In this document: positions 49,528-63,145 of the stretch, one piece after another
Numbering within the stretch: position 1 is the stretch's first letter
Layout of the letters: the number at the start of each line of letters is the position of its first letter
Assembly (NCBI RefSeq): GCF_028823635.1
Contig: NZ_JAPEHU010000001.1
Span: 620,001 to 684,000, forward strand
Length of the DNA stretch: 64,000 bases
Direction: 5' to 3'
Origin: Demequina sp. B12
GTDB taxonomy: Bacteria > Actinomycetota > Actinomycetes > Actinomycetales > Demequinaceae
Made by a program: the position numbers and the translations under genes
Notes under the pieces: generated by a model
Database searches by the model: none
Told to the model about the DNA's origin: nothing
The model's input: the letters and a program-made list of their open reading frames with translations, nothing else

Positions 49528-49902
49528 GTGCCTACGATTCAGCAGCTGGTTCGGAAGGGCCGGCAGGACAAGCCGGGTAAGACCAAGACCCCGGCGCTTA
49601 AGTCAAGCCCCCAGCGTCGCGGTGTGTGCACCCGTGTGTACACGACGACCCCCAAGAAGCCGAACTCCGCTCTGCGTAAGGTCGCACGTGTGCGCCTCTC
49701 CAGTGGCATCGAGGTCACGGCCTACATCCCCGGTGAGGGTCACAACCTCCAGGAGCACTCGATCGTGCTCGTGCGTGGAGGCCGTGTGAAGGACCTTCCC
49801 GGTGTCCGCTACAAGATTGTCCGCGGTTCGCTTGACACCCAGGGTGTCAAGGGCCGCCAGCAGGCTCGCAGCCGCTACGGCGCGAAGAGGGAGAAGAAGT
49901 AA
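49528..49902 (+). CDS. rpsL: Ribosomal protein S12
   Basis: Decoding-centre protein, 124 residues from GTG 49528 ([15 protein letters not shown]), with GGAGAAG seven bases upstream. The [12 protein letters not shown] and [11 protein letters not shown] loops, where streptomycin-resistance changes occur, carry the normal lysines. An upstream ATG in frame would add non-conserved leader sequence. Confidence 0.97.
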   Translation: MPTIQQLVRKGRQDKPGKTKTPALKSSPQRRGVCTRVYTTTPKKPNSALRKVARVRLSSGIEVTAYIPGEGHNLQEHSIVLVRGGRVKDLPGVRYKIVRGSLDTQGVKGRQQARSRYGAKREKK

Positions 49903-50372
49903 TGCCTCGTAAGGGACCGGCCCCTAAGCGGCCCATCATCAACGACCCCGTCTACGGTGCGACCGTCGTCACCCAGCTGATCAACAAGGTCCTGCTGGAC
50001 GGCAAGAAGTCGACCGCTGAGGCGATCGTCTACGGCGCCCTCGAAGGTGTTGCCGAGAAGTCGGGCCAGGACGCCGTGACCGTGCTCAAGCGCGCGCTGG
50101 ACAACATCCGTCCCGCACTTGAGGTCCGCAGCCGCCGTGTTGGTGGCGCGACCTACCAGGTGCCGGTTGACGTGCGCCCCACGCGTTCGACCACCCTCGC
50201 ACTGCGCTGGCTCGTCGACTTCTCCCGCGCTCGCCGTGAGAAGACCATGACCGAGCGTCTGATGAACGAAATCCTCGACGCTTCGAACGGCCTCGGTGCC
50301 GCTGTGAAGCGTCGCGAGGACATGCACAAGATGGCCGAGTCGAACAAGGCGTTCGCGCACTACCGCTGGTAG
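49902..50372 (+). CDS. rpsG: Ribosomal protein S7
   Basis: 16S rRNA 3'-domain assembly protein and operon repressor in E. coli. 156 residues, [10 protein letters not shown] then [18 protein letters not shown] and the beta-hairpin [15 protein letters not shown]. The ATG overlaps the rpsL stop by one base (TAATG). Confidence 0.97.
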   Translation: MPRKGPAPKRPIINDPVYGATVVTQLINKVLLDGKKSTAEAIVYGALEGVAEKSGQDAVTVLKRALDNIRPALEVRSRRVGGATYQVPVDVRPTRSTTLALRWLVDFSRARREKTMTERLMNEILDASNGLGAAVKRREDMHKMAESNKAFAHYRW

Positions 50373-50414
50373 TCGCTGCCCGTTCGACGGAACACACCCC
50401 AAGGAGAACCACTC

Positions 50415-52529
<2,115 letters not shown>

Positions 52530-52582
52530 CCCCACCGGTTGAAAATAAGAAACAATACGACCAGTAGGGATGAAGCCCCAGA

Positions 52583-52611
52583 TGGCTTTCGGCCACCGCA
52601 GGCATTAGCAT
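52583..52611 (+). promoter_or_regulatory. Weak candidate internal promoter for tuf
   Basis: TGGCTT (52583-52588), spacer 17, TAGCAT (52606-52611) in the 119-bp fusA-tuf gap, just after an AT-rich stretch unusual for this window. Low specificity. Confidence 0.3.
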
Positions 52612-52648
52612 CTTTACCCGAGTCTCACTAATTCAGGAGGAACCCCTC

Positions 52649-53839
<1,191 letters not shown>

Positions 53840-53857
53840 GTAACTTTTACTTGCTTT

Positions 53858-53897
53858 AACGATGCGGGGCTCGGCTTACGCCGGGTCCCGCATCGTT
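53858..53897 (+). terminator. Intrinsic terminator after tuf
   Basis: AACGATGCGGG pairs perfectly with CCCGCATCGTT; an inner CGGC-TTAC-GCCG stem completes the hairpin, then GTGT. Confidence 0.85.
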
Positions 53898-53902
53898 GTG
53901 TC

Positions 53903-53997
53903 AGGCCGATGCGCGGTGTGCGGGGGAGCAGACTCCGTCAGTAGCGCATCGGCTCCCCGAACGCCGGGTGGCGCGCCGGGAGAAAATCTGGCACAAT
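53903..53997 (+). promoter_or_regulatory. S10-operon promoter region with two copies of the recurring word
   Basis: AGGCCGATGC (53903-53912) and, inverted, GCATCGGCTC (53946-53955), each one base off the exact word. Candidate promoter TGGCGC (53969-53974), spacer 17, CACAAT (53992-53997). The inverted copy starts 46 bp before the -10, close to the 48 bp seen at tRNA-Thr. Confidence 0.45.
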
Positions 53998-54069
53998 ATT
54001 CAGGTTGCCCATTGTGGGTAGCCGCACACCACCAACGACTACCGATGAGAATCGGGCGTGCGCCAGTGC

Positions 54070-54107
54070 GTCGCAGATATGCGACACGCCCGAGCGCGGG
54101 GGTCGGA
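54070..54107 (+). promoter_or_regulatory. rpsJ leader hairpins, one shared with rpsL
   Basis: GTCGCA-GATA-TGCGAC (54070-54085) overlaps the element CGAC-ACG-CCCG-AGCG-CGGG-G-GTCG (54082-54105). The CGAC segment can pair on either side, so the two hairpins exclude each other, as in a switching leader. Confidence 0.55.
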
Positions 54108-54150
54108 GGTGGAGACCACAGTTGTACGAGAGAAAAGGCAGAACCACGCC

Positions 54151-54459
54151 ATGGCGGGACAGAAGATCCGCATTCGGCTGAAGAGCTATGACCACGAGGT
54201 CATCGACTCTTCGGCCCGCAAGATCGTTGAGACGGTCACGCGTGCCGGTGCCTCGGTTGTTGGCCCCGTGCCGCTGCCGACGGAGAAGAACGTTTTCTGT
54301 GTGATCCGTTCGCCGCACAAGTACAAGGACTCCCGCGAGCACTTCGAGATGCGCACCCACAAGCGCCTCATCGACATCGTGGACCCGACGCCCAAGGCTG
54401 TTGACTCGCTCATGCGTCTCGACCTGCCCGCGGACGTCAACATCGAGATCAAGCTGTAA
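54151..54459 (+). CDS. rpsJ: Ribosomal protein S10
   Basis: 30S head protein, also NusE in antitermination. 102 residues starting [19 protein letters not shown], with [23 protein letters not shown] 54151 gives the standard length; earlier in-frame starts lie in the structured leader. First gene of the S10 operon. Confidence 0.97.
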   Translation: MAGQKIRIRLKSYDHEVIDSSARKIVETVTRAGASVVGPVPLPTEKNVFCVIRSPHKYKDSREHFEMRTHKRLIDIVDPTPKAVDSLMRLDLPADVNIEIKL

Positions 54460-54487
54460 AGCACCCATCAGAAGGAACCAAAGCACC

Positions 54488-55150
54488 ATGACTACGACTT
54501 CCAATGCCCAGCGCACCACGCGTGCGCTGTTGGGTACGAAGCTGGGCATGACGCAGGTGTGGGATGACGAAGGCCGGGTTGTTCCCGTGACCGTCGTTCA
54601 GGTCGACACCAACGTTGTGACCCAGGTGCGTAACGTTGAGAAGGACGGCTACGAAGCTGTTCAGCTCGCGTTCGGCACTGTTGACCCCCGTCGCGTCACC
54701 GACCCCCTGAAGGGCCACTTCGAGGCAGCTGGCGTGACGCCGCGCCGCCACGTGGCTGAGGTCCGGACCGCGGACGCCGCCGAATACTCGCTGGGCCAGG
54801 AGCTCACCGCTGAAGTGTTCGAAGCCGGCCAGAAGGTCGACGTCACCGGCACCACGAAGGGTAAGGGCACCGCTGGTGTCATGAAGCGCCACGGCTTTGC
54901 CGGTGTTGGCGCCTCCCACGGTGCACACCGCAACCACCGCAAGCCGGGTTCGATCGGTGGCGCTTCGACGCCGTCGCGCGTGTTCCGCGGCCTCAAGATG
55001 GCCGGTCGTATGGGTAACGCCCGCAAGACCGTCCAGAACCTGACCGTCCACTCGGTCGACGTCGAGAAGGGCCTGCTGCTCGTCAAGGGCGCAGTTCCCG
55101 GTAACAAGGGCGGCGTCGTCCTGATTCGCTCTGCCGTGAAGGGTGCGTGA
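54488..55150 (+). CDS. rplC: Ribosomal protein L3
   Basis: Early-assembly 50S protein near the peptidyl-transferase centre. 220 residues: [18 protein letters not shown], then [17 protein letters not shown] and [38 protein letters not shown] 54488 fits family length, with AGAAGGAA upstream. Confidence 0.96.
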   Translation: MTTTSNAQRTTRALLGTKLGMTQVWDDEGRVVPVTVVQVDTNVVTQVRNVEKDGYEAVQLAFGTVDPRRVTDPLKGHFEAAGVTPRRHVAEVRTADAAEYSLGQELTAEVFEAGQKVDVTGTTKGKGTAGVMKRHGFAGVGASHGAHRNHRKPGSIGGASTPSRVFRGLKMAGRMGNARKTVQNLTVHSVDVEKGLLLVKGAVPGNKGGVVLIRSAVKGA

Positions 55151-55154
55151 CACC

Positions 55155-55844
55155 ATGGCTGATGCACTGACTGTCGACGTCCGCGACGCCTCTGGCAAGA
55201 AGGCCGGCACCGCCGAGCTTCCCGCCGAGGTCTTCGACGTCGTGACCAACGTTCCCCTGATTCACCAGGTCGTCGTCGCCCAGCGCGCCGCCGCCCGCCA
55301 GGGCACCCACGCCACCAAGACTCGCGGCGACGTCGCGGGTGGTGGCCGCAAGCCCTACAAGCAGAAGGGCACCGGTCGTGCCCGTCAGGGTTCGATCCGC
55401 GCTCCTCAGTTCGCCGGTGGTGGAACCGTTCACGGTCCCCAGCCGCGTGACTACTCGCAGCGCACCCCCAAGAAGATGAAGGCTGCCGCCCTGCGCGGTG
55501 CTCTGTCGGACCGTGCACGCGCTGGCCGCGTTCACGTTCTCAAGAGCATTGTTGCTGGCGACACCCCGTCCACCAAGAAGGCCCTCGAAGCAATCTCGAA
55601 CCTCACGAACGGCCGTAGCGCCATCGTGGTTCTTGAGCGCGACGACCAGGTCGCGTGGAAGTCACTGCGCAACGCAGCCTGGATCCACGTCATCGCGGTT
55701 GACCAGCTGAACACCTACGACGTCTTGGTGAGCGACGACACCGTCTTCACCGCTGGCGCACTCGAGGCGTTCCTGGCCGGCCCGGCCACGGGCAAGTCGG
55801 CAACTGCTGTTGCCACTGAGTCTGAGGCGGAGGAGACCAAGTGA
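55155..55844 (+). CDS. rplD: Ribosomal protein L4
   Basis: 50S exit-tunnel protein; in E. coli it also represses the S10 operon. 229 residues with the extended loop [21 protein letters not shown] then [18 protein letters not shown] 55155 lies 5 bp after rplC stop; a GTG at 55143 is less likely because it overlaps rplC. Confidence 0.95.
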   Translation: MADALTVDVRDASGKKAGTAELPAEVFDVVTNVPLIHQVVVAQRAAARQGTHATKTRGDVAGGGRKPYKQKGTGRARQGSIRAPQFAGGGTVHGPQPRDYSQRTPKKMKAAALRGALSDRARAGRVHVLKSIVAGDTPSTKKALEAISNLTNGRSAIVVLERDDQVAWKSLRNAAWIHVIAVDQLNTYDVLVSDDTVFTAGALEAFLAGPATGKSATAVATESEAEETK

Positions 55845-56146
55845 GCACCCTGAACAAGAACCCCCGCGACATCCTGATCCGACCCATCGTGTCGGAGAAG
55901 AGCTACTCGCTCATGGACGAGGGCAAGTACACCTTCGAGGTCGACCCCCGAGCCAACAAGACTGAGATCAAGATCGCGGTCGAGCAGGTTTTCGGTGTCA
56001 AGGTCGTCTCGGTCAACACCATCAACCGCAAGGGCAAGACGCGCCGTACCCGCTTCGGCATGGGTAAGCGCAAGGACGTCAAGCGTGCGATCGTCACCAT
56101 TGGTGGCGGCGAGGCGCTCGACATCTTCTCGGGCCACGTGGGCTAG
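55841..56146 (+). CDS. rplW: Ribosomal protein L23
   Basis: Exit-site protein that docks trigger factor and SRP. 101 residues; [30 protein letters not shown] is canonical. GTG start overlaps the rplD stop (GTGA). Confidence 0.96.
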   Translation: MSTLNKNPRDILIRPIVSEKSYSLMDEGKYTFEVDPRANKTEIKIAVEQVFGVKVVSVNTINRKGKTRRTRFGMGKRKDVKRAIVTIGGGEALDIFSGHVG

Positions 56147-56165
56147 GTAAAGGACTCAAGCAACC

Positions 56166-57002
56166 ATGGCTATTCGCAAGTACAAGCCGACGACTCCGGG
56201 CCGCCGTGGCTCGTCGGTCGCCGACTTCGTCGAGGTGACGCGTTCGCAGCCCGAGAAGTCGTTGACCCGTCCGCTGCACAAGAAGGGCGGCCGTAACAAC
56301 ACCGGTCGCATCACCACCCGTCACCAGGGTGGCGGCCACAAGCGCGCCTACCGCGTGATCGACTTCCGTCGTCACGACAAGGACGGCGTGCCCGCCACCG
56401 TGGCTCACATCGAGTACGACCCCAACCGCACCGCGCGTATCGCCCTGCTGCACTATGCAGACGGCGAGAAGCGCTACATCATTGCGCCCGACAAGGTGAC
56501 GCAGGGTACCGCGATTGAGGCCGGCCCCGGTGCTGACATCAAGCCCGGCAACAACCTGCCCCTGCGCAACATCCCCGTCGGTACGGTCATTCACGCGATC
56601 GAACTGAAGCCCGGTGGTGGAGCAAAGATTGCCCGTTCCGCGGGTTCCTCGGTGCAGCTCGTCGCCAAGGAAGGTCGCTACGCCCAGCTGCGTATGCCTT
56701 CCGGCGAAATCCGCAACGTTGACGCTCGCTGCCGTGCGACCGTCGGTGAAGTCGGTAACGCCGAGCAGTCCAACATCAACTGGGGTAAGGCCGGCCGTAT
56801 GCGTTGGAAGGGCAAGCGCCCGACCGTTCGCGGTGTCGTCATGAACCCGGTCGACCACCCGCACGGTGGTGGTGAAGGTAAGACCTCCGGTGGTCGTCAC
56901 CCGGTCTCGCCTTGGGGTAAGCCTGAAGGACGTACCCGCAAGCCGGGTAAGGAATCCGACAAGCTCATCGTCCGCCGCCGTCGTACTGGCAAGAAGCGCT
57001 AA
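56166..57002 (+). CDS. rplB: Ribosomal protein L2
   Basis: 50S protein needed for subunit joining. 278 residues: [17 protein letters not shown], then [20 protein letters not shown] and the C-terminal [21 protein letters not shown] with the essential His near 230. Confidence 0.97.
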   Translation: MAIRKYKPTTPGRRGSSVADFVEVTRSQPEKSLTRPLHKKGGRNNTGRITTRHQGGGHKRAYRVIDFRRHDKDGVPATVAHIEYDPNRTARIALLHYADGEKRYIIAPDKVTQGTAIEAGPGADIKPGNNLPLRNIPVGTVIHAIELKPGGGAKIARSAGSSVQLVAKEGRYAQLRMPSGEIRNVDARCRATVGEVGNAEQSNINWGKAGRMRWKGKRPTVRGVVMNPVDHPHGGGEGKTSGGRHPVSPWGKPEGRTRKPGKESDKLIVRRRRTGKKR

Positions 57003-57014
57003 GGAGCCTGAAGA

Positions 57015-57293
57015 ATGCCACGCAGTCTCAAGAAGGGCCCCTTCGTCGACGACCACCTTCAGAAGAAGGTGGACGCCCAGAACGATGCGGGTACCAAGAA
57101 CGTCATCAAGACCTGGTCGCGCCGTAGCGTTATTACGCCGGACTTCCTGGGTCACACCTTTGCCGTGCACGACGGCCGCAAGCACGTCCCGGTGTTCGTC
57201 ACCGAGTCGATGGTCGGTCACAAGCTGGGCGAGTTCGCTCCCACGCGCACGTTCAAGGGCCACGTGAAGGACGACCGCAAGGGCCGCCGCTAA
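57015..57293 (+). CDS. rpsS: Ribosomal protein S19
   Basis: 30S head protein contacting S13. 92 residues: [18 protein letters not shown] and [20 protein letters not shown]. Starts 12 bp after rplB, with AAGGAG upstream. Confidence 0.97.
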   Translation: MPRSLKKGPFVDDHLQKKVDAQNDAGTKNVIKTWSRRSVITPDFLGHTFAVHDGRKHVPVFVTESMVGHKLGEFAPTRTFKGHVKDDRKGRR

Positions 57294-57323
57294 GGCGCCC
57301 GTGCGTAGGTAAGAGGAGTACAG

Positions 57324-57698
57324 ATGGAAGCCAAGGCGCAGACGCGATACGTTCGCGTGACCGCCCAGAAGGCTCGCCGCGTCGTGAACCTGGTCCGTGG
57401 ACAGAACGCCACCGAGGCAGTTGCCTCGCTGAAGTTCCAGCCCCAGGCCGTGGCCACCGACGTGCGCAAGCTCATCGAATCCGCGATCGCCAACGCTCGG
57501 GTCAAGGCCGATGCAGCCGGCGAGCGTTTTGACGAGTCCGCACTCGTCATCAAGGAGATCACCGTTGACGAGGGTCCGACCATGAAGCGCATTCAGCCGC
57601 GTGCTCAGGGTCGTGCCAACCGCATCCTCAAGCGCACTAGCCACATTTCCGTGGTTGTCGCTTCGCCCGAGGTTGCCGTGAAGGAAGGGGCCAACTAA
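57324..57698 (+). CDS. rplV: Ribosomal protein L22
   Basis: Exit-tunnel protein, 124 residues: [18 protein letters not shown] and the tunnel loop [20 protein letters not shown], wild type at macrolide-related positions by eye. AGAGGAG lies before the ATG. TAATG overlap with rpsC. Confidence 0.96.
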   Translation: MEAKAQTRYVRVTAQKARRVVNLVRGQNATEAVASLKFQPQAVATDVRKLIESAIANARVKADAAGERFDESALVIKEITVDEGPTMKRIQPRAQGRANRILKRTSHISVVVASPEVAVKEGAN

Positions 57699-58492
57699 TG
57701 GGTCAGAAGATCAACCCGCACGGCTACCGCCTGGGGATCACGACCGACCACCGTTCGCGCTGGTTCGCCGACTCGACCAAGCCTGGCGAGCGCTACCGCG
57801 ACTACGTGGACGAGGACGTCAAGATCCGCAAGCTCATGTCGCAGGGCCTCGAGCGGGCTGGCGTGTCCAAGGTCGAGATCGAGCGCACTCGTGAGCGCGT
57901 TCGCGTCGACCTGCACACCGCTCGTCCCGGCATCGTCATCGGTCGCCGTGGCGCCGAAGCCGACAAGCTCCGCTCCAACCTGGAGAAGCTGACCGGCAAG
58001 CAGGTGCAGCTCAACATCCTCGAAGTCAAGAACGCTGAAGTAGACGCTCAGCTCGTTGCTCAGGGTATTGCCGAGCAGCTCGCCTCGCGCGTCGCCTTCC
58101 GTCGCGCCATGCGTAAGGGCATTCAGTCCGCGCTCCGCGCCGGCGCCAAGGGCATCCGTGTCCAGTGCTCCGGTCGTTTGGGTGGCGCTGAGATGTCGCG
58201 TTCCGAGTTCTACCGCGAAGGCCGTGTGCCCCTGCACACCCTGCGTGCGAACATCGACTACGGCTTCTTCGAGGCACGTACCACCTTCGGCATCATCGGT
58301 GTGAAGGTCTGGATCTACAAGGGTGACATGACGGAGAAGGAATGGGCTGCTGAGCAGGCCAAGGCTCCCCGTCCCCAGCGCGGCCGTGGTGGCCGTGGCG
58401 GCGCCCGTCGTGATGGTGGTCCTCGTGACCGCCAGCAGTCCGCTGAGGCCCCCTCGACTGAGGCACCGGCCGAGGCCAAGAAGGAGGCTTAA
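57698..58492 (+). CDS. rpsC: Ribosomal protein S3
   Basis: mRNA-entry protein, 264 residues. N-domain [16 protein letters not shown] domain with [12 protein letters not shown]-domain [30 protein letters not shown] 45-residue Arg/Gly then Ala/Glu tail (after [10 protein letters not shown]) exceeds the E. coli form and is common in actinobacteria. Confidence 0.96.
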   Translation: MGQKINPHGYRLGITTDHRSRWFADSTKPGERYRDYVDEDVKIRKLMSQGLERAGVSKVEIERTRERVRVDLHTARPGIVIGRRGAEADKLRSNLEKLTGKQVQLNILEVKNAEVDAQLVAQGIAEQLASRVAFRRAMRKGIQSALRAGAKGIRVQCSGRLGGAEMSRSEFYREGRVPLHTLRANIDYGFFEARTTFGIIGVKVWIYKGDMTEKEWAAEQAKAPRPQRGRGGRGGARRDGGPRDRQQSAEAPSTEAPAEAKKEA

Positions 58493-58497
58493 GCAGC

Positions 58498-58917
58498 ATG
58501 CTTATTCCCCGTCGTGTGAAGTACCGCAAGCAGCACCACCCCAAGCGGAGTGGTGCGTCGAAGGGCGGCACTCAGGTCTCGTTCGGCGACTACGGCATCC
58601 AGGCACTGGAGCCCGCGTACGTCACGAACCGCCAGATCGAGGCGGCTCGTATTGCGATGACCCGTCACATCAAGCGTGGTGGAAAGGTGTGGATCAACAT
58701 CTACCCCGACCGCCCGCTGACCAAGAAGCCTGCCGAAGTCCGCATGGGTTCCGGTAAGGGTTCGCCCGAGTGGTGGGTGGCTAACGTCAAGCCCGGCCGC
58801 GTCATGTTCGAGCTCGCCGGTGTTCCGGAAGACCTCGCTCGTGAGGCACTGCGCCGCGCGCAGCACAAGCTGCCCATGAAGACCCGTTTCGTTTCCCGTG
58901 AGGGTGGTGACATCTGA
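58498..58917 (+). CDS. rplP: Ribosomal protein L16
   Basis: 50S protein near the A site, 139 residues: [50 protein letters not shown] core and [18 protein letters not shown]. Follows rpsC by 5 bp; last base shared with the rpmC start (TGATGG). Confidence 0.97.
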   Translation: MLIPRRVKYRKQHHPKRSGASKGGTQVSFGDYGIQALEPAYVTNRQIEAARIAMTRHIKRGGKVWINIYPDRPLTKKPAEVRMGSGKGSPEWWVANVKPGRVMFELAGVPEDLAREALRRAQHKLPMKTRFVSREGGDI

Positions 58918-59159
58918 TGGCCATCGGTACCAAGGGCCTCATGCCCAGCGAGCTCGACGCCATGGAGAACGAGCGTCTCGTGGACGAGCTCCGTAAGGCC
59001 AAGGAAGAGCTGTTCAACCTGCGCTTCCAGTCGGCCACCGGCCAGCTCGAGAACCACGGCCGCCTGAAGGCCGTCAAGCGCGACATCGCTCGGATCTACA
59101 CGATCCTGCGTGAGCGTGAGCTCGGCATCCGTACTGCCCCCACGGCGTCGGCCGAGTAA
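58917..59159 (+). CDS. rpmC: Ribosomal protein L29
   Basis: Two-helix exit-site protein, 80 residues, core [40 protein letters not shown] (read in two helices). Slightly long at the C-terminus. Confidence 0.95.
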   Translation: MAIGTKGLMPSELDAMENERLVDELRKAKEELFNLRFQSATGQLENHGRLKAVKRDIARIYTILRERELGIRTAPTASAE

Positions 59160-59172
59160 GGAAGACAGAACT

Positions 59173-59460
59173 ATGTCGACTAGCAAGACCAGCACCGCGA
59201 CCGACGAGCACCGCGCCTACCGCAAGACGCGCCGCGGCTACGTTGTGAGCGACAAGATGGACAAGACCATCACCGTCGAGGTTGAGGACCGCGTGAAGCA
59301 CCCCCTCTACGGCAAGGTCATCCGTCGCAACAGCAAGATCAAGGCGCACGACGAGAACAACACCGCCGGCATCGGCGACCTCGTTGTAGTGATGGAGACC
59401 CGTCCGCTGTCCGCTTCCAAGCGGTGGCGACTGGTCGAGATCGTCGAAAAGGCCAAGTAA
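59173..59460 (+). CDS. rpsQ: Ribosomal protein S17
   Basis: 30S assembly protein, 95 residues. OB-fold core [31 protein letters not shown] and the C-terminal [19 protein letters not shown] 59173 fits; an earlier frame start lies inside rpmC. Confidence 0.95.
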   Translation: MSTSKTSTATDEHRAYRKTRRGYVVSDKMDKTITVEVEDRVKHPLYGKVIRRNSKIKAHDENNTAGIGDLVVVMETRPLSASKRWRLVEIVEKAK

Positions 59461-59521
59461 CTAGCGTTCGACCAGGCTCGCGCGGTAAAGCCGGGCGAGA
59501 ACCAGACGACAGGAGACAGAC

Positions 59522-59896
59522 ATGATTCAGCAGGAGTCGCGGCTGCGGGTCGCCGACAACACTGGTGCCAAGGAGATCCTTGTCATTCGTGTGCTCGGTG
59601 GATCGAAGCGCCGCTACGCCGGCATTGGCGACACGATTGTCGCCACCGTCAAGGATGCAATCCCTGGCGGCAACGTCAAGAAGGGCGATGTGGTCAAGGC
59701 CGTTGTCGTCCGCACCGCTAAGGAACGCCGTCGTCCCGACGGTTCCTACATCAAGTTCGACGAGAACGCTGCGGTGATCCTCAAGAACGCGGAATCGGGC
59801 GAGCCCCGTGGAACGCGCATCTTCGGCCCCGTGGGCCGTGAGCTGCGTGACCGCAAGTTCATGAAGATCATCTCGCTGGCACCGGAGGTCATCTGA
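59522..59896 (+). CDS. rplN: Ribosomal protein L14
   Basis: 50S protein of the L14-L19 cluster, 124 residues: [51 protein letters not shown]. Preceded by a 61-bp gap and AGGAGA; first gene of the spc part. Overlaps rplX by one base. Confidence 0.97.
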   Translation: MIQQESRLRVADNTGAKEILVIRVLGGSKRRYAGIGDTIVATVKDAIPGGNVKKGDVVKAVVVRTAKERRRPDGSYIKFDENAAVILKNAESGEPRGTRIFGPVGRELRDRKFMKIISLAPEVI

Positions 59897-60237
59897 TGGC
59901 GAAGATCAAGAAGGGCGACCTCGTAGTCGTCATCGCCGGACGCGACCGCGGCCAGCAGGGCCGCGTGCTTGAGATCGACACGGAGCGTGAGCGCGTGTTG
60001 GTTGAGGGCGTTCAGCGCGTCACCAAGCACATCAAGCCGGGCACCCGCCGCGACAACCAGTCCGGTGGCATCGTGACGGCCGAGGCGTCGCTGCACATCT
60101 CGAACGTCATGCTCGTTGACCCGGAGACCAAGAAGGGCACTCGTGTGGGTTACCGCACGGAGGAGGTCGAGCAGGACGGCCGCACTCGCAACAAGCGTGT
60201 GCGCGTCGCCAAGCGCTCGGGTAAGGACGTCGAATGA
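59896..60237 (+). CDS. rplX: Ribosomal protein L24
   Basis: Assembly-initiator protein, 113 residues with the KOW motif [23 protein letters not shown]. Overlaps rplE by four bases (ATGA). Confidence 0.95.
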   Translation: MAKIKKGDLVVVIAGRDRGQQGRVLEIDTERERVLVEGVQRVTKHIKPGTRRDNQSGGIVTAEASLHISNVMLVDPETKKGTRVGYRTEEVEQDGRTRNKRVRVAKRSGKDVE

Positions 60238-60794
60238 GCACCGCTACCGCTCAGCCGCGGCTGAAGGAAAAGTACCGCTCGGAGATCATCGCCAAGCTCC
60301 AGGAGGAGTTCGGCCACGAGAACATCAACCAGGTTGCCGGCCTGACCAAGATTGTGGTCAACATGGGTGTCGGTGATGCTGCGAAGGACTCGAAGCTCAT
60401 CGAGGGTGCCATCGCCGACCTGACCGCGATCACCGGTCAGAAGCCCCAGGTCACCAAGGCACGTAAGTCCATCGCGCAGTTCAAGCTGCGTGAAGGACAG
60501 CCCATTGGCGCACACGTCACCTTGCGTGGCGACCGCATGTGGGAGTTCCTTGACCGCCTGCTGTCCATCGCGCTTCCCCGTATCCGCGACTTCCGTGGCC
60601 TGAGCCCCAAGCAGTTCGACGGCAACGGCAACTACACCTTCGGTCTGACGGAGCAGTCGATGTTCCACGAGATCGACCAGGACAAGATCGATCGCGTTCG
60701 CGGTATGGACATCACTGTGGTGACCACCGCAACCACCGACGCCGAGGGCCGCTCGCTGCTGAAGCAGCTGGGCTTCCCGTTCAAGGAGAAGTGA
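60234..60794 (+). CDS. rplE: Ribosomal protein L5
   Basis: 5S-rRNA-binding protein, 186 residues: [46 protein letters not shown] and the C-terminal [21 protein letters not shown]. Confidence 0.97.
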   Translation: MSTATAQPRLKEKYRSEIIAKLQEEFGHENINQVAGLTKIVVNMGVGDAAKDSKLIEGAIADLTAITGQKPQVTKARKSIAQFKLREGQPIGAHVTLRGDRMWEFLDRLLSIALPRIRDFRGLSPKQFDGNGNYTFGLTEQSMFHEIDQDKIDRVRGMDITVVTTATTDAEGRSLLKQLGFPFKEK

Positions 60795-60795
60795 C

Positions 60796-60981
60796 ATGGC
60801 GAAGACTGCCCTGAAGAACAAGGCGGCTGGCAAGCAGAAGTTTGCTGTTCGCGCCTACACCCGGTGCCAGAAGTGCGGTCGTCCGCACTCGGTGTACCGC
60901 AAGTTCGGCCTCTGCCGCGTGTGCTTCCGTGAGATGGCCCACGCTGGTGAGCTTCCCGGCATCACCAAGAGCAGCTGGTAA
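60796..60981 (+). CDS. rpsN: Ribosomal protein S14, zinc-binding short form
   Basis: 61-residue type Z S14 (also called rpsZ) with two CxxC pairs, [20 protein letters not shown]. Many actinobacteria keep an additional cysteine-free copy for zinc starvation, not seen here. Confidence 0.96.
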   Translation: MAKTALKNKAAGKQKFAVRAYTRCQKCGRPHSVYRKFGLCRVCFREMAHAGELPGITKSSW

Positions 60982-61044
60982 AACCACTACGCCACAGGTC
61001 CGCTCGGCTGAGCGGAAACCACGGCGAGGAAGAGTTCAACACTC

Positions 61045-61443
61045 ATGACGATGACTGACCCCATCGCAGACATGCTGACGCGTCTGCGTAACGCGAATGC
61101 GGCTTACCACGAGACCGTGGAAATGCCGCACTCCAAGTTGAAGGCAAACATTGCCACCATCTTGGAGGCTGAGGGCTACATCTCGGGCTCGGCTGTTGCC
61201 GACGCCGAGGTGGGCAAGACCCTCACGCTCACTTTGAAGTACGGCCCCAACCGCGAGCGTTCGCTCGCTGGCGTGCGCCGCGTGTCCAAGCCTGGTCTGC
61301 GCGTGTACGCAAAGTCGACGAACCTGCCTAAGGTCCTCGGCGGTCTGGGCGTCGCGATCCTGTCCACCTCCTCTGGTCTGCTGACTGACCGTGAGGCCGA
61401 AAAGAAGGGCGTCGGCGGCGAAGTCGTCGCGTTCGTCTGGTAA
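61045..61443 (+). CDS. rpsH: Ribosomal protein S8
   Basis: 16S central-domain protein and spc-operon repressor in E. coli. 132 residues: [21 protein letters not shown] and [23 protein letters not shown]-terminal GGEVVAFVW. Confidence 0.97.
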   Translation: MTMTDPIADMLTRLRNANAAYHETVEMPHSKLKANIATILEAEGYISGSAVADAEVGKTLTLTLKYGPNRERSLAGVRRVSKPGLRVYAKSTNLPKVLGGLGVAILSTSSGLLTDREAEKKGVGGEVVAFVW

Positions 61444-61462
61444 TCCGGGAAGGAGCACTTTT

Positions 61463-61999
61463 ATGTCACGCATTGGCAAGTACCCCGTTCCGGTTCCCGG
61501 CGGCGTTGACGTCACGATTGACGGCGCGGTTGTCACGGTGAAGGGGCCCAAGGGCACCCTGACTCACACCGTCGCATCCCCGATCACGGTCGAAAAGGGC
61601 GATGAAGGTATCGCAGTGAAGCGTCCGAACGACGAGCGCGTCTCGAAGTCGCTTCACGGCCTTACTCGTACCCTGATCTCCAACATGGTCGAGGGCGTCA
61701 CCAACGGATACGAGAAGAAGCTCGAGATCGTCGGTACGGGTTACCGTGTCGCGCTCAAGGGTTCGACTCTTGAGTTCGCTCTTGGTTTCTCGCACCCCGT
61801 GGTGATCGAAGCCCCCGAAGGCATCACCTTCGCTGTGGAGGGCCCCACCAAGTTCTCGGTGGCTGGTATCGACAAGCAGCAGGTCGGCGAGGTCGCCGCT
61901 AACATCCGCAAGGTGCGTCCCCCGGAGCCCTATAAGGGCAAGGGTGTGCGCTACGCGGGCGAGCACGTTCGCCGCAAGGCAGGAAAGACGGGTAAGTAA
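61463..61999 (+). CDS. rplF: Ribosomal protein L6
   Basis: 50S protein near the factor site, 178 residues starting [19 protein letters not shown], with [25 protein letters not shown] and [18 protein letters not shown] 61463 follows GGAAGGAG. Confidence 0.96.
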   Translation: MSRIGKYPVPVPGGVDVTIDGAVVTVKGPKGTLTHTVASPITVEKGDEGIAVKRPNDERVSKSLHGLTRTLISNMVEGVTNGYEKKLEIVGTGYRVALKGSTLEFALGFSHPVVIEAPEGITFAVEGPTKFSVAGIDKQQVGEVAANIRKVRPPEPYKGKGVRYAGEHVRRKAGKTGK

Positions 62000-62002
62000 G
62001 CC

Positions 62003-62374
62003 ATGGCTATCACCATCAAGGGCAAGGGGAAGACGGTTGCGCGCAAGCGTCGCCACTTCCGCCTGCGCAAGAAGATCTCGGGCACCACTGCGCGTCCGCG
62101 CCTGGTCGTGACCCGTTCGTCCCGCCACATGGTGGCCCAGGTTGTCGACGACACCGTTGGCAAGACCCTCGTGTCTGCATCGACCCTCGAGGCCGATGTC
62201 CGGGCCCTCGACGGCGACAAGACCGCCAAGGCCACCAAGGTCGGCGAACTCATCGCCGAGCGTGCCAAGGCTGCCGGCATCGACACCGTGGTCTTTGACC
62301 GCGGCGGTAACAAGTACCACGGTCGTGTGGCCGCGGTCGCAGACGGCGCTCGAGAGGGTGGCCTGGCTCTGTAG
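62003..62374 (+). CDS. rplR: Ribosomal protein L18
   Basis: 5S-rRNA-binding protein, 123 residues: [46 protein letters not shown]. Three bp after rplF. Confidence 0.96.
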   Translation: MAITIKGKGKTVARKRRHFRLRKKISGTTARPRLVVTRSSRHMVAQVVDDTVGKTLVSASTLEADVRALDGDKTAKATKVGELIAERAKAAGIDTVVFDRGGNKYHGRVAAVADGAREGGLAL

Positions 62375-62397
62375 CCGGGTCCAGAGAAGGAATTCGT

Positions 62398-62961
62398 ATG
62401 GCTGACAACAGCAACCGCCGCGACAACCGCCGCGGCAACGAGCCTGACAACAAGTTCATCGAACGCGTGGTCACCATCAACCGCGTCTCCAAGGTCGTGA
62501 AGGGCGGTCGCCGCTTCAGTTTCACGGCTCTGGTGGTCGTCGGTGACGGCGAAGGCAACGTGGGCGTGGGCTACGGCAAGGCCAAGGAGGTGCCCGCGGC
62601 TATCTCCAAGGGTGTCGAAGAGGCCAAGCGCAGCTTCTTCCGCGTGCCCCGTATCCAGGGCACCATCCCGCACGCAGTGCAGGGTGAGGCAGCTGCCGGT
62701 GTTGTGTTCCTGCGTCCGGCTTCGCCGGGTACCGGTGTGATCGCCGGTGGTCCGGTGCGTGCCGTGCTGGAGTGCGCTGGTATCCACGACGTTCTGTCCA
62801 AGTCGCTTGGTTCGTCCAACGCGATCAACATCGTTCACGCGACCGTCGCGGCCCTCAAGGGTCTCGAGCAGCCTGAGGCTGTTGCTGCTCGCCGTGGCAA
62901 GCCTGTCGAGGACGTGGCTCCGGCCGCAATGCTCCGCGCTCAGGCAGCGGGGGTGAAGTGA
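62398..62961 (+). CDS. rpsE: Ribosomal protein S5
   Basis: Decoding-fidelity protein, 187 residues with an Asn/Arg-rich N-terminal tail, [23 protein letters not shown], the loop [13 protein letters not shown] and [30 protein letters not shown] upstream. Confidence 0.97.
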   Translation: MADNSNRRDNRRGNEPDNKFIERVVTINRVSKVVKGGRRFSFTALVVVGDGEGNVGVGYGKAKEVPAAISKGVEEAKRSFFRVPRIQGTIPHAVQGEAAAGVVFLRPASPGTGVIAGGPVRAVLECAGIHDVLSKSLGSSNAINIVHATVAALKGLEQPEAVAARRGKPVEDVAPAAMLRAQAAGVK

Positions 62962-62962
62962 C

Positions 62963-63145
62963 ATGGCACGTCTGAAGGTTCAGCAGAAGAAGTCGATCAT
63001 TGGCGTGAAGCCGCAGCACCGCGAAACCATGCGGTCGCTCGGCCTCAAGCGGATCGGCGACATTGTCGTGAAGGAAGACCGTCCCGAGATTCGCGGAATG
63101 GTCAAGGCGGTGGACCACCTGGTCACCGTGGAGGAGGTTGAGTAA
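62963..63145 (+). CDS. rpmD: Ribosomal protein L30
   Basis: 50S protein, 60 residues: [30 protein letters not shown] and [14 protein letters not shown]. Starts one base after rpsE stop and shares its last A with the rplO ATG (TAATG). Confidence 0.96.
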   Translation: MARLKVQQKKSIIGVKPQHRETMRSLGLKRIGDIVVKEDRPEIRGMVKAVDHLVTVEEVE